This document shows positions 36,371-44,308 of a stretch of 64,000 nucleotides of DNA, one piece after another. The translations under genes and the position numbers were made by a program. The stretch's first letter is position 1; each line of letters opens with the position of its first letter. The notes under the pieces are model-generated. The model was not told where the DNA came from, searched no databases, and was given only the letters and a program-made list of their open reading frames with translations. Where the stretch lies: NCBI RefSeq assembly GCF_004799645.1, contig NZ_CP031306.1, forward strand, positions 434,001 to 498,000, read 5' to 3'. The stretch comes from Natronorubrum bangense. GTDB lineage: Archaea; Halobacteriota; Halobacteria; Halobacteriales; Natrialbaceae.

Positions 36371-36910
36371 TTGGTCGAAAGAGAGTCTGAAGACTAGATC
36401 CCAGGCAATTATTTCGAGAGAGTCTAGAACCCACAACGACTTGTTTCACGGGAACGGAGGCCAAGCGCCTCGAGGCTCGATCTCGAGGGAGTTCATGGAC
36501 ACACTCACACCCCTATCGATTTGTTCGGGAGAAAAGAGGGGTGACCGGAAACAGACGATCCGAGAGCGCTGGCTCGACGAGAGCGATGGTTAGAATAGAC
36601 ACCTTCTTTCTTCTAGCTTTCTAGTCTAGAACTAGAATAGAACACACCCCTATCGATTTGTTCTGGAGTGACTCGAGCGAGGGACGATTGGCGATAAATA
36701 TCACTCGACAGTCTTTCTTTTCATCTCCATCAATCAATCTCACAAACATCGGACCCACCTCTATCGATTTGTTTTACCTCTATCCCTGGTGGTGGTTTTC
36801 GGCTTATTTCTATACTTAAGTCAGCTCCACAGCGAAATCACTGCGATCTGTTCGCTCTCGACCACCGACCCACACTCGGAGGCCAAAACAAATCGATAGG
36901 GGTGTGAGAC
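36371..36910. other. oriC: Candidate replication origin upstream of orc1/cdc6
   Basis: This 540-bp non-coding stretch holds three direct copies of the origin repeat (36507-36525, 36644-36662, 36755-36774) and one inverted copy (36886-36905). Between them are AT-rich segments, including 36600-36643, which has a 7-bp stem inverted repeat (TTCTAGT/ACTAGAA, 36619-36637) and four CTAG tetramers. The arrangement of initiator gene, flanking sites and an AT-rich unwinding element is that of a haloarchaeal origin. The repeat sequence differs from the better-known ORB of the main haloarchaeal origin. Confidence 0.75.
36507..36905 (+). repeat. Origin repeats upstream of cdc6: three direct, one inverted
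   Basis: Copies occur at 36507-36525 (perfect to base 19), 36644-36662 (perfect to base 19), 36755-36774 (two mismatches, CCACCTC start) and, on the opposite strand, 36886-36905 (perfect 20-mer). Steps are 137, 111 and 131 bp, wider than in the downstream array. The inversion of the last copy could define the edge of the unwinding region. Confidence 0.85.
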
Positions 36911-37006
36911 CACCTTTGTAACAGCAGATATTTAGATTGACAAGTCGGATCGCTCTCTGCCATGGAGTGGTTTCTTCGTGGTTGCTCTGCGTTCTACAGG
37001 CGGAGC

Positions 37007-37152
37007 AGTCCGAGTGCCTCGGGTTCGTTCGAAAATCGAAGATTTTCGTGATCAAGCGAACCCAAAGGGTTCGCGGACCTTGCGGGATCTCTGATCCTGC
37101 TTAGTGACGAGCCGCTCCGCGCCTCGAACCACGTGACTCCGAGGCGGTTCAC
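37007..37152. repeat. Array of six short hairpins, mostly 26-nt period
   Basis: Successive stem-loops have 3-nt loops centred at 37016, 37039, 37065, 37091, 37117 and 37143. Examples are CGAAAATC-GAA-GATTTTCG, GCGAACCC-AAA-GGGTTCGC, GCGGGATC-TCT-GATCCTGC (one G-T) and CGAGCCGC-TCC-GCGCCTCG (one mismatch). Stems differ in sequence while geometry is constant: 8 bp, 3-nt loop, 7-nt spacer. The last, GTGACTCCG-AGG-CGGTTCAC, has a bulge and overlaps the stop of the 43-codon gene. A shorter relative lies at 49027-49067. Confidence 0.75.
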
Positions 37153-37280
37153 TCTCTAGGGATGTTGTCGACACCGCACGCTTGCAGTACCTGTCGAATG
37201 TGGAAATCTTTCTCGGATGGGTCGTCCGTCTCTAGTGCCGACTCGAGATGCTCTTTGCACCGTTTGCTGAGTTTTGCCAT
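37149..37280 (-). CDS. 43-residue basic/acidic small protein beside the origin
   Basis: The short frame, from ATG at 37280 to TGA at 37149, encodes MAKLSKRCKEHLESALETDD, then a stretch ending QVLQACGVDNIPRE. It reads as a compact two-helix protein with a charged middle and two cysteines. Composition and third-position GC look like real haloarchaeal coding sequence. The stop codon overlaps the last hairpin of the adjacent array. No family is recognised. It is isolated and faces the origin region. Confidence 0.5.
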   Translation of the reverse strand: MAKLSKRCKEHLESALETDDPSEKDFHIRQVLQACGVDNIPRE

Positions 37281-37347
37281 ATAGTGCACCAGTATGTCTG
37301 GTGAATAAATCCCTTATCAAATCTAATAATTTCCCAAAATATGTCTC

Positions 37348-38154
37348 TCATTTTCCCGTGAACTCAGGACTCCGACTCTCGAGAAAGGCGTCAATTCCTT
37401 CGTCTTTGTCCTCAGTTGCAAACAACTGGACGAACAGTTCGGCTTCGTATTCGAGTCCTTCTTCAAGCCCCATCCGAGAACTCGCTTTCACGCCCTTTTT
37501 GACGAACTCGAGAGCGATCGGGCTCTTTGTAGCCATCGATTCGGCGAGGTCGTAGACGCGAGCGTCGAGTTCGTCTTCGTCGTGGACTTCGTCGACGAGA
37601 CCAATCTCGTCGGCTTCTGTGGCGTCGATGAGTTCGCCGGAGAGGATCAGTTTCATCGCCTGCCCCTCGCCGACGAGTCGGGGAAGGCGCTGGGTCCCGC
37701 CGCCACCGGGGATGAGACCCAAATTGATCTCGGGCTGGCCGAGTTTCGATCCTGTCTTGGCGATCCGGACGTCACAGGCCATCGCGAGCTCGCAGCCACC
37801 ACCCAGCGTGTGGCCATTGATCCGGGCGATGACTGGGATTGAGGCGTTGTCGATGGCTTCGTAGATCCGGGGGCGCTTGCTGGCGTTTCGCTGTTCAACC
37901 ACGCCGCGATCTTTGAACTCGGTAACGTCGGCACCAGCAACAAATGCACCAGTTCCCTCACCACCCGTGAGCACGAGGACGCGCACGTTGTCGTCCGATT
38001 CGGCCGCGGCGACGGCGTCTTTGAGCTCCGTCCGAACCTGATCGTTGAGTGCGTTGCGGACGTCCGGGCGCTTGATGGCGACCGTCGCGACGCGCTCGGT
38101 GTGCTCGCCAATCTCGACCGAGAGCAACTCGTACTCATCCGTGAGTTCACTCAT
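37348..38154 (-). CDS. Enoyl-CoA hydratase/isomerase family protein
   Basis: The 268-aa crotonase-fold protein has the oxyanion-hole segments FVAGADVTEF (~69) and HTLGGGCELAMACD (~111). Both catalytic glutamates are present (in GGGCEL and GQPEINLGLIPGGGGTQRL), so true hydratase activity is expected. It hydrates 2-enoyl-CoA such as crotonyl-CoA. The ATG at 38154 overlaps the end of the upstream 3-hydroxyacyl-CoA dehydrogenase gene by 8 bp, giving a coupled two-gene operon. It could continue degradation of the crotonyl-CoA made by the GCDH at 12 kb, or serve fatty-acid or polyhydroxyalkanoate metabolism. Confidence 0.9.
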   Translation of the reverse strand: MSELTDEYELLSVEIGEHTERVATVAIKRPDVRNALNDQVRTELKDAVAAAESDDNVRVLVLTGGEGTGAFVAGADVTEFKDRGVVEQRNASKRPRIYEAIDNASIPVIARINGHTLGGGCELAMACDVRIAKTGSKLGQPEINLGLIPGGGGTQRLPRLVGEGQAMKLILSGELIDATEADEIGLVDEVHDEDELDARVYDLAESMATKSPIALEFVKKGVKASSRMGLEEGLEYEAELFVQLFATEDKDEGIDAFLESRSPEFTGK

Positions 38155-39037
38155 CGTCCTCACCCCATTCGCCGCTCATGCCGACACGGTTGCCGTCCTC
38201 CCAGACGTAGTAGCCCTCGCCAGTCTTCTTCCCGAGCTTGCCTGCTCTGACCTTCCGGCGTAAGGATTGAGGTGGTTTGAACCGCTCGCCAAGCTCCTTT
38301 CGGAGATATTCGGCGATCTGCAGGCGTACGTCGAGGCCGACGTGGTCGGTCAACTCGAGTGGGCCCATCGGGTGAGCATAACCGATCGACATGGACGTAT
38401 CGATGTCGGCTGGGCTGGCAACGCCGTGATCGACCATCCGGATCGCCTCGAGGCCGAGGGCAATCCCGAGTCGTGAGGACGCAAAGCCGGCCGTATCGCG
38501 GACGATGACGTCGGCTTTGTCGAGTTTCTTTACGTAGTCGACGGCGAACGTCTCCGTTCGCTCATCGGTCTGTTCGGCGACGACGATTTCGACGAGATCC
38601 ATGAGATGCGGCGGATTGAAAAAGTGCAGTCCGATGGCGCGTTCGGGATGGTCGAGGACGCTAGCCATCTCCGTGACAGACAGCGAAGACGTGTTCGAGG
38701 CGATAACGGTCTCCTCATCCGTGGTCGCCTCGACATCCGCGAACACGTCCTGTTTGAGGTCCATATCCTCTGGAACGGCCTCGATGACGAGGTCGGCATC
38801 CGTGACGGCCGCCTCGAGATCGGTCGTCCCGTCGATACGCTCGAGGGCGGCGTCCATCTCGGCTGCAGTGATTTTGTCCCGGTCGACACCACCCTGAAGC
38901 GTGGTGTGAATCTCCTCGAGGCCGTCCTCGACGAACTCAGCCTCGATGTCTCGCAACACGACATCGTGGCCAGCCATCGCGGACACCTGTGCGATTCCAT
39001 GGCCCATGCTCCCAGCTCCAAGCACTGCAACTTGCAT
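38147..39037 (-). CDS. 3-hydroxyacyl-CoA dehydrogenase (3-hydroxybutyryl-CoA type)
   Basis: The 296-aa protein begins MQVAVLGAGSMGHGIAQV, the NAD-binding Rossmann loop. It contains ASNTSSLSVTEMA (~115) and the catalytic histidine segment GLHFFNPPHLMDLVEIV (~136). The C-terminal helical domain includes GYAHPMGPLELTDHVGLDV. It oxidises (S)-3-hydroxyacyl-CoA with NAD. It is the first gene of the pair with the enoyl-CoA hydratase. Length and domain content match PaaH/HbdA-type stand-alone enzymes. Confidence 0.92.
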   Translation of the reverse strand: MQVAVLGAGSMGHGIAQVSAMAGHDVVLRDIEAEFVEDGLEEIHTTLQGGVDRDKITAAEMDAALERIDGTTDLEAAVTDADLVIEAVPEDMDLKQDVFADVEATTDEETVIASNTSSLSVTEMASVLDHPERAIGLHFFNPPHLMDLVEIVVAEQTDERTETFAVDYVKKLDKADVIVRDTAGFASSRLGIALGLEAIRMVDHGVASPADIDTSMSIGYAHPMGPLELTDHVGLDVRLQIAEYLRKELGERFKPPQSLRRKVRAGKLGKKTGEGYYVWEDGNRVGMSGEWGEDDE

Positions 39038-39330
39038 GTGTAATGCTCTCTAATAACAATCAAAAGCGTTCCCCATTCGATTGCTAGCGGCTCGGCCGAC
39101 TGCGAGTGACGGGGTCGTCTCCGGGTCAGCAAAATGTCCGTGTCTCAACCGGCTACGATGCTGCTCCGGCGACGGTACTCGGCGTACAACAGCATGTCAC
39201 CGCTCTCGAAATCGATGCCGATGGGGGCGGTCTCCTCGGGCAGATCGAAAACTAATGGTAACGACCAGCATCCGAATAGATAAGTAGTTTCACGATCCGT
39301 CTGTACCTACTGCGCTACAAGTACGCATAT
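39038..39330. other. Divergent intergenic region, no gene seen
   Basis: About 290 bp separate the divergent 3-hydroxyacyl-CoA dehydrogenase and MFS genes and should hold both promoters. No operator palindrome stands out. Confidence 0.4.
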
Positions 39331-40599
39331 ATGGGGCTCAACACGAACGACCGGTCGATCGCTGGGTTCACCATGGCGGGCCACTCGCTCGTCCACTGGT
39401 TCGAAACCTCGATTCCGATTTTTCTCGTCGTCTGGCTCGCGGAATTCGACGTCTCCGTCGCATTGCTTGGAATTATCGTCGCACTTGGGTATGCACCATT
39501 TGGTCTCGGTGCTCTCCCTGGTGGCATCCTCGCCGATCGATACGGAACGAAACGACTGATCTTGCTCTGTCTCCTCGGCATGAGTGGCTCGTTCATTATC
39601 CTTGCACTCGCTTCGATCGCTGACTCGATTTACGCCATCGCTGTTGGACTCGTTCTCTGGGGTATTGCAGCGAGTATCTACCATCCTGCCGGTCTCGCAC
39701 TCATCAGCACCGGCGTCGATGAACGGGGAACTGTCTTCGCCTGGCACGGCATCGCGGGGAACGTCGGGATCGCGCTCGGTCCGTTCGTGGCTGCCACGCT
39801 CTTGATTTTCCTCGAGTGGCAGTACGTCGCTGCGATTCTCGCTGTTCCGGGCGTTCTCGCCGCACTGTACGGCTTGCAAGCGGATTTCGATCCGACAGCG
39901 GCAGTCGAAGCTGACGTTGATGCGGGGCCGGACGAAGAGCTGTCGCTTGCGGACCTCGTTTCGAACTCCCGAACGCTCTTTGCGAGCGCGTTCGCCGTCG
40001 TCTTCGTTATCGTCACCTTCGAGGGACTGTTCTACCGCGGCATGCTCACGTATCTGCCTGAGATCCTCCACGGATTGCCCGTTATGGATGGGATCACCAT
40101 CGGTGCTGGATTCGACGGGATCCAACCGGCAGACTACATCTACGTCGGCTTGCTCGTCGTGGGGATGGCCGGCCAGTATGCCGGCGGAAAGCTCACTAAC
40201 CGCCTCGCTGCCGAGCGTGGTCTGATGGGTATTTTCGTCGTTCTCGCTGTGCTTGCACTGGTGTTCGTCCCCGTTACGTCGCTGGGGCTGGTTCCACTGC
40301 TTGCCCTCTGTGGTGTGATCGGCTTTTTCCTCTTTGCCATCCAGCCGTTCTATCAGGAAGCCGTCGCTGTCCACACACCGGCCGACACGCGTGGCCTCTC
40401 CTATGGCTACACGTATCTCGGCGAGTTCGGCTTCGGATCGGCCAGTATCGCACTCGGCGGCTTCGTGCTCGGTTCGTTCCAGTTGATGGCGTTTTTCGCG
40501 ATGCTCTCCGTGTTCGCGTTGATCGGCGCTGCGCTCTCGTTTGGCCTGTATGTTCGGATCAACGGTGGCTACGGGGCCACTGACGATGTGAGTGCCTGA
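39331..40599 (+). CDS. MFS transporter
   Basis: The 422-aa protein has about twelve hydrophobic helices and the MFS loop 2-3 motif GILADRYGTKRLI (~64-76), plus LSYGYTYLGEFGFGSASIALGG near helix 11. The middle loop (~185-215) is acidic, as usual in haloarchaea. The ATG at 39331 precedes helix 1 (SIAGFTMAGHSLVHWFE). The substrate is unknown. Divergence from the beta-oxidation pair and proximity to an amino/keto acid dehydrogenase suggest organic anion transport, but this is weak. Confidence 0.85.
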   Translation: MGLNTNDRSIAGFTMAGHSLVHWFETSIPIFLVVWLAEFDVSVALLGIIVALGYAPFGLGALPGGILADRYGTKRLILLCLLGMSGSFIILALASIADSIYAIAVGLVLWGIAASIYHPAGLALISTGVDERGTVFAWHGIAGNVGIALGPFVAATLLIFLEWQYVAAILAVPGVLAALYGLQADFDPTAAVEADVDAGPDEELSLADLVSNSRTLFASAFAVVFVIVTFEGLFYRGMLTYLPEILHGLPVMDGITIGAGFDGIQPADYIYVGLLVVGMAGQYAGGKLTNRLAAERGLMGIFVVLAVLALVFVPVTSLGLVPLLALCGVIGFFLFAIQPFYQEAVAVHTPADTRGLSYGYTYLGEFGFGSASIALGGFVLGSFQLMAFFAMLSVFALIGAALSFGLYVRINGGYGATDDVSA

Positions 40600-40960
40600 C
40601 CTCTATCTCGCGTTCGGCTCCCGAACGGCATGTCTCGAGGCAGACGGTGCTGTGACAATCTGTCTTACACCCATATGTCCGTAAAAAATCCAGTGAACTG
40701 TGTATTTCCAATTCAAGGCTCATAGCTTCTGAAAAACTCGAAAATGGCGTTTGGGGGATTGTTTAATAATCTCAAAATATAGTAACAAATTGTATATGCT
40801 GGACGAATTCGCAGTGCCGGACAAGCCGGGTCGGAGAATGAACTGGATTGGGATGTCGTCGGATCCCACTGGAAACCGTCGTCTCCGGTGCTAGTGGAGG
40901 CTGTTGACTCGAGTGACGACAGCGGCGGTCTTTTTCCATCTCGAGTGTGAATGACTGCCT
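40600..40960. other. Intergenic region, no supported gene
   Basis: About 360 bp. Positions 40680-40795 are AT-rich. It presumably contains the end of the MFS transcript and the promoter of the next gene. I see no gene or repeat. Confidence 0.4.
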
Positions 40961-41968
40961 ATGACAGACACGCTTTTTCTCACCAGTGACGAAATCGAAG
41001 GCCTTGCGACACCCACTGAGTACGTCGACGCTGTCAGGGACGGCTACCGTCAGGTCGGTGAGGGGGCACCAGCCTACCCACGCCAGAAGTTCTTCCGGTC
41101 GGATCCTGACGGAATGTTCACGAGCTACGCCGCCTTGCTCCCGGAAACTGGCGCGGTCGGTGGCTACATGTACACCGCCGGCTTCGGTGCGGGCAACGCC
41201 TGGTTCATGACGCCGCTGTTCGACGCCGAAAGCGGTGAACCGCTCGCTGTCCTCGACGGGGCGAGCATGAATCCGTTCAAGACCGGTGCCGCCGGTGCCG
41301 TCGCCGTCGACGAACTCGCACGCGATGATGCAGCGACGCTCGCCGTCATCGGCAGCGGCTCGCAGGCTCGTGGTCAGGTCAACACGACCGCGACCGTGCG
41401 CGACTTCGAGGACGTACGCGTCTTCTCGCCCACCCCCGAGAACCGGGAGACGTTCGCGAGCGAGTTCGACGAGCAACTCGAGGCCAATGTCCACGCCGTC
41501 GACTCGAGTGTGGCTGCACTCGAGGGCGCGGACGTCGTCATTACGGCAACGAAATCGAGCGAGCCCGTCTTCGACGGCGACGATCTCGAGCCTGGCATGC
41601 ACGTGACGGCGATGGGCCAGTATCAAGAGGGCAGCCGCGAGATCGATACGACGACGGTCGAACGGGCGACCTACGTGCCGGATCTTCGAGCGCGTGCAAC
41701 CTTCGACGCCGGTGCGTTTCTCGCAGCGCTCGAGGATGGCGTCGTCACCGAGGACCACATCCACGGCGATCTTGGCGAAGTCGTCGCTGGAACCGCACCG
41801 GGCCGGACGAGCGACGATGAAATCACCGTGTTCGACAGCGGCGGCACGGGGATCGAGACGACCGCAGCAGCGTATATGCTCTACGAGCGGGCACAAGAGC
41901 GAGGCCTCGGCTCGACGATCTCGTTCGCACCGGCAAGCGAGGCATTGACGGGGCGGCTTCCACAGTGA
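40961..41968 (+). CDS. Ornithine cyclodeaminase/mu-crystallin family dehydrogenase
   Basis: The 335-aa OCD family protein carries the substrate-binding Arg/Lys stretch PRQKFF (~42), LAVLDGASMNPFKTGAAGAVA (~86-106; the family's LxDgxxlTxxRTaA position reads MNPFKTGAA), Rossmann loop VIGSGSQARGQV (~129) and the late VFDSGGTGIET (~289). Substitution of the RTAA motif by KTGA suggests a non-standard substrate. Archaeal relatives act as alanine or imine reductases. It is convergent with the ThDP enzyme gene, 12 bp apart. Possible keto-acid or imino-acid metabolism. Confidence 0.85.
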   Translation: MTDTLFLTSDEIEGLATPTEYVDAVRDGYRQVGEGAPAYPRQKFFRSDPDGMFTSYAALLPETGAVGGYMYTAGFGAGNAWFMTPLFDAESGEPLAVLDGASMNPFKTGAAGAVAVDELARDDAATLAVIGSGSQARGQVNTTATVRDFEDVRVFSPTPENRETFASEFDEQLEANVHAVDSSVAALEGADVVITATKSSEPVFDGDDLEPGMHVTAMGQYQEGSREIDTTTVERATYVPDLRARATFDAGAFLAALEDGVVTEDHIHGDLGEVVAGTAPGRTSDDEITVFDSGGTGIETTAAAYMLYERAQERGLGSTISFAPASEALTGRLPQ

Positions 41969-41980
41969 GTCCGACAGACA

Positions 41981-43624
41981 TCACTCGTTCATCAGGACGC
42001 TCGACTGTGGCTCGTACGGATCGGTTGGGATCTCAACGAGTGTTGGCCCATTGCTCTCGATGGCTTCGGTAACCGTCGCAGCGACGTCGTCGGTCGTTTC
42101 GGCACGCATGGTGTCGATTCCGAGGCCGTCGGCAACTGTCGTGTACGACACCGGCGCGGACTCCCAGCCGTACTCACCCGGATCCATCCGGTAGCTGCGA
42201 CTCGCCTCCTCGCTGATGATCGCATAGTCGCTGTTGTTCAGTACGACCACCGTCACGTCGATCTCCTCGCCCGCGAGTGTGTGGAGCTCGTGAATGCACA
42301 TCAGCAAGCCACCGTCGCCGGTGAGTGCCACGACGTTCTGATCGGGATTCGCCTTCTTCGCCCCGATCGCCGAGGGGAGTCCCGAGCCCATCGTCGCCCA
42401 CGATCCCGGGTTGACGTAGTTTCGCGGGTCGTACGTCGGGAACGTCAGCAGGGTCCAGAGGCGGAAGCCGCCGGCGTCGACGGCGACGACCGCATCTCGA
42501 GGCGTTCCCTCACGGATCGCCTCAAGCGCGCTGACTGATGTCAGCGGCGCTTCCGTCACCTCGCGCAACTCTGTGAGTCGGGCGTCGATGGCGTCGCGCG
42601 TCTCGCGTGCTCGCTGTGGGCCGCCCTCGCTGGCGAGAGCGCGGTCGGAAAGCGCCCCGTCGAGTGTCTCGAGCGTGGCCGCGGCGTCGGCGACGATCCC
42701 GACTGCTGGATCGTAGCCTGTTCCGATGTCGTCGGCGTCGAGAGTCACGTGGACGAGCTCGTCGGGGACGTCGATCGACCAGTTCTGCATGGTAACCGCA
42801 TCGAGGTCGGTGCCAACGCCGAGCGCGGCGTCGGAGTCGGCGATGAGCTCTTTCTGTGCTGTGCCAGTCCCACCGCAGAGGACGCCGCCAGCGAGGTCGT
42901 GATCGTCGGGAAACACTGCTTTCCCCTTGTAGGTGAGGACGACTGGGGCCTCGAGGCGCTCGGCAACGGCTCGTAGTTCGTCGCTCGCACCGGAGGCACG
43001 GATGCCGCCGCCGGCGATGATGACCGGCGCGGACGCATCCGCGAGCAGGTCGGCCGCCTGTTCGACTTTCGTCGCGGGAACGTCGCTGAACGACTGGCGT
43101 TCAATCTCGCCGGGTTCGGCGACCTCAGTGTCCATCTTCAGGAAGTTCTTCGGGATGCCGATGCGGACGGGCCCCATTGGAGCCGTCAGTGCGGCGTCGA
43201 TACCGCGCTGGAGTTCAGCGACCGTACTTTGGGGCGTCTTGACGGTGATATTCTCTTTGACGACGTTGTCGTAGGTATCCGGTGGTGTCTCGTGGATGCC
43301 GTCGCCGCCGCGAATTTCGGGTTCGGTCTCGACGGCAATGTGAAGCAGCGGCGTGCAGTCGTTGAGCGCGTTCTTCAGCCCGTTCATCGCGTTCATATCG
43401 CCCGGCCCGGGGATCACGACCGTTGCGGCCATCTTCCCGCTCGTTTCCGCGTACCCCCACGCCTGATGTGAGACAGCCGTCTCGTGGCGCGCCATGACGA
43501 ACTCGATATCGTCACGCTCGTCGATGCTCTCGTTCAGTGGAAGCGACTGCTTCCCGGGAATGCCAAACAGCGTGTCGATACTGTTAGCTACCAGACAGTC
43601 AACAATTGCTTCATTGATGTTCAT
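41981..43624 (-). CDS. Thiamine diphosphate-dependent enzyme (acetolactate synthase-like)
   Basis: The 547-aa protein has the three-domain ThDP layout. The N-terminal PYR domain has the cofactor-activating glutamate in FVMARHETAVSHQAWGYAETSGK (~45). The middle domain contains PVIIAGGGIRASGASDELR (~200). The C-terminal PP domain has GDGGLLMCIHELHTLAGEEIDVTVVVLNN (~430), the GDG-N29-NN motif. FAD-binding features of true acetolactate synthases are not evident, so decarboxylase or carboligase activity on a 2-keto acid is likely. I use the ATG at 43624. It ends 12 bp from the OCD-like gene, tail to tail. Confidence 0.85.
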   Translation of the reverse strand: MNINEAIVDCLVANSIDTLFGIPGKQSLPLNESIDERDDIEFVMARHETAVSHQAWGYAETSGKMAATVVIPGPGDMNAMNGLKNALNDCTPLLHIAVETEPEIRGGDGIHETPPDTYDNVVKENITVKTPQSTVAELQRGIDAALTAPMGPVRIGIPKNFLKMDTEVAEPGEIERQSFSDVPATKVEQAADLLADASAPVIIAGGGIRASGASDELRAVAERLEAPVVLTYKGKAVFPDDHDLAGGVLCGGTGTAQKELIADSDAALGVGTDLDAVTMQNWSIDVPDELVHVTLDADDIGTGYDPAVGIVADAAATLETLDGALSDRALASEGGPQRARETRDAIDARLTELREVTEAPLTSVSALEAIREGTPRDAVVAVDAGGFRLWTLLTFPTYDPRNYVNPGSWATMGSGLPSAIGAKKANPDQNVVALTGDGGLLMCIHELHTLAGEEIDVTVVVLNNSDYAIISEEASRSYRMDPGEYGWESAPVSYTTVADGLGIDTMRAETTDDVAATVTEAIESNGPTLVEIPTDPYEPQSSVLMNE

Positions 43625-43758
43625 ACGCACCCTCTATGGGCATTGTGCGTAAATATTCGGAACGTACTGACATCCATCTGATCACAATACTGGTACCGTC
43701 ATTCAGGCCGACTGTAACTCCCACGGAGGAAACCGCGTTGTTCACCGTGGGGAGGCTT

Positions 43759-44217
43759 TCATTCGTAGTACTCTTCGCGTTCAACAACCTCGCCAAAAGC
43801 CACGTTTTCTTTCACGTCAGTGATCTCTATGGTCACGCGTTCCCCTTTCTCGGTCTCAGGAACGATGACGACGTATCCCCGTTCAACGCGGGCGATACCA
43901 TCGCCTTGCTCTCCGATACTTTCGATATCCACGGTTCGCGTGTCACCTTCCCCAACAGGGGGTCCTGAGAACCCTCGCTCCTGTGTCTCTCGTTTCTGTG
44001 TCTGTTCTCTTTGCTGTGTCTGCCGCTCTTTCGTCTGTCTCTGTTCAGTGTCGGCTGGTGCTGTCGTCTCGGTCGCAAGCAGCGCAACGCGATACACTTC
44101 GCCATCTTGAACGTCTCCGATTGCGACCTCACGCTCTGGAACTTCGATAACGAACGAATCGTGTTGTTCTGTCACTTCAGCACTGAAGACGCTTCGTAAA
44201 TCGTCGGGAATCTCCAT
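43759..44217 (-). CDS. TRAM domain protein
   Basis: The 152-aa protein has an N-terminal region (EIPDDLRSVFSAEVTEQHDSFVIEVPEREV) and a Gln/Arg/Glu-rich linker (~55-80). A C-terminal TRAM beta-barrel (~90-150) contains VDIESIGEQGDGIARVERGYVVIVPE and ITDVKENVAFGEVV. TRAM domains bind RNA. Stand-alone haloarchaeal copies are often proposed as RNA chaperones. The ATG at 44217 gives the natural start. It lies 91 bp downstream of the membrane protein gene. Confidence 0.88.
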   Translation of the reverse strand: MEIPDDLRSVFSAEVTEQHDSFVIEVPEREVAIGDVQDGEVYRVALLATETTAPADTEQRQTKERQTQQREQTQKRETQERGFSGPPVGEGDTRTVDIESIGEQGDGIARVERGYVVIVPETEKGERVTIEITDVKENVAFGEVVEREEYYE

Positions 44218-44308
44218 CAATATACCTCCTTCTCAAAGAGATGTTTCGACACCACCTTGAGTCCACCGGTGATTTTATTGTGAAAACGGGGCGAGACGCT
44301 TTGCGAAC

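Noticed and set aside
34826..36905. CRISPR array
   Set aside because: Repeats are 20 bp at irregular or 44-bp spacing around a cdc6 gene, without uniform spacers or cas genes. They fit origin sites.
37007..37152. Rho-independent-type terminator cluster or CRISPR-like array
   Set aside because: Stems differ in sequence and are not followed by T-runs, and no conserved direct repeat exists, so neither explanation fits.
39307..40374. 355-codon open frame on the minus strand
   Set aside because: Antisense of the MFS gene, whose twelve-helix protein is unmistakable.
40772..41896. 374-codon open frame on the minus strand
   Set aside because: Antisense of the ornithine cyclodeaminase-family gene. 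No recognisable domains.
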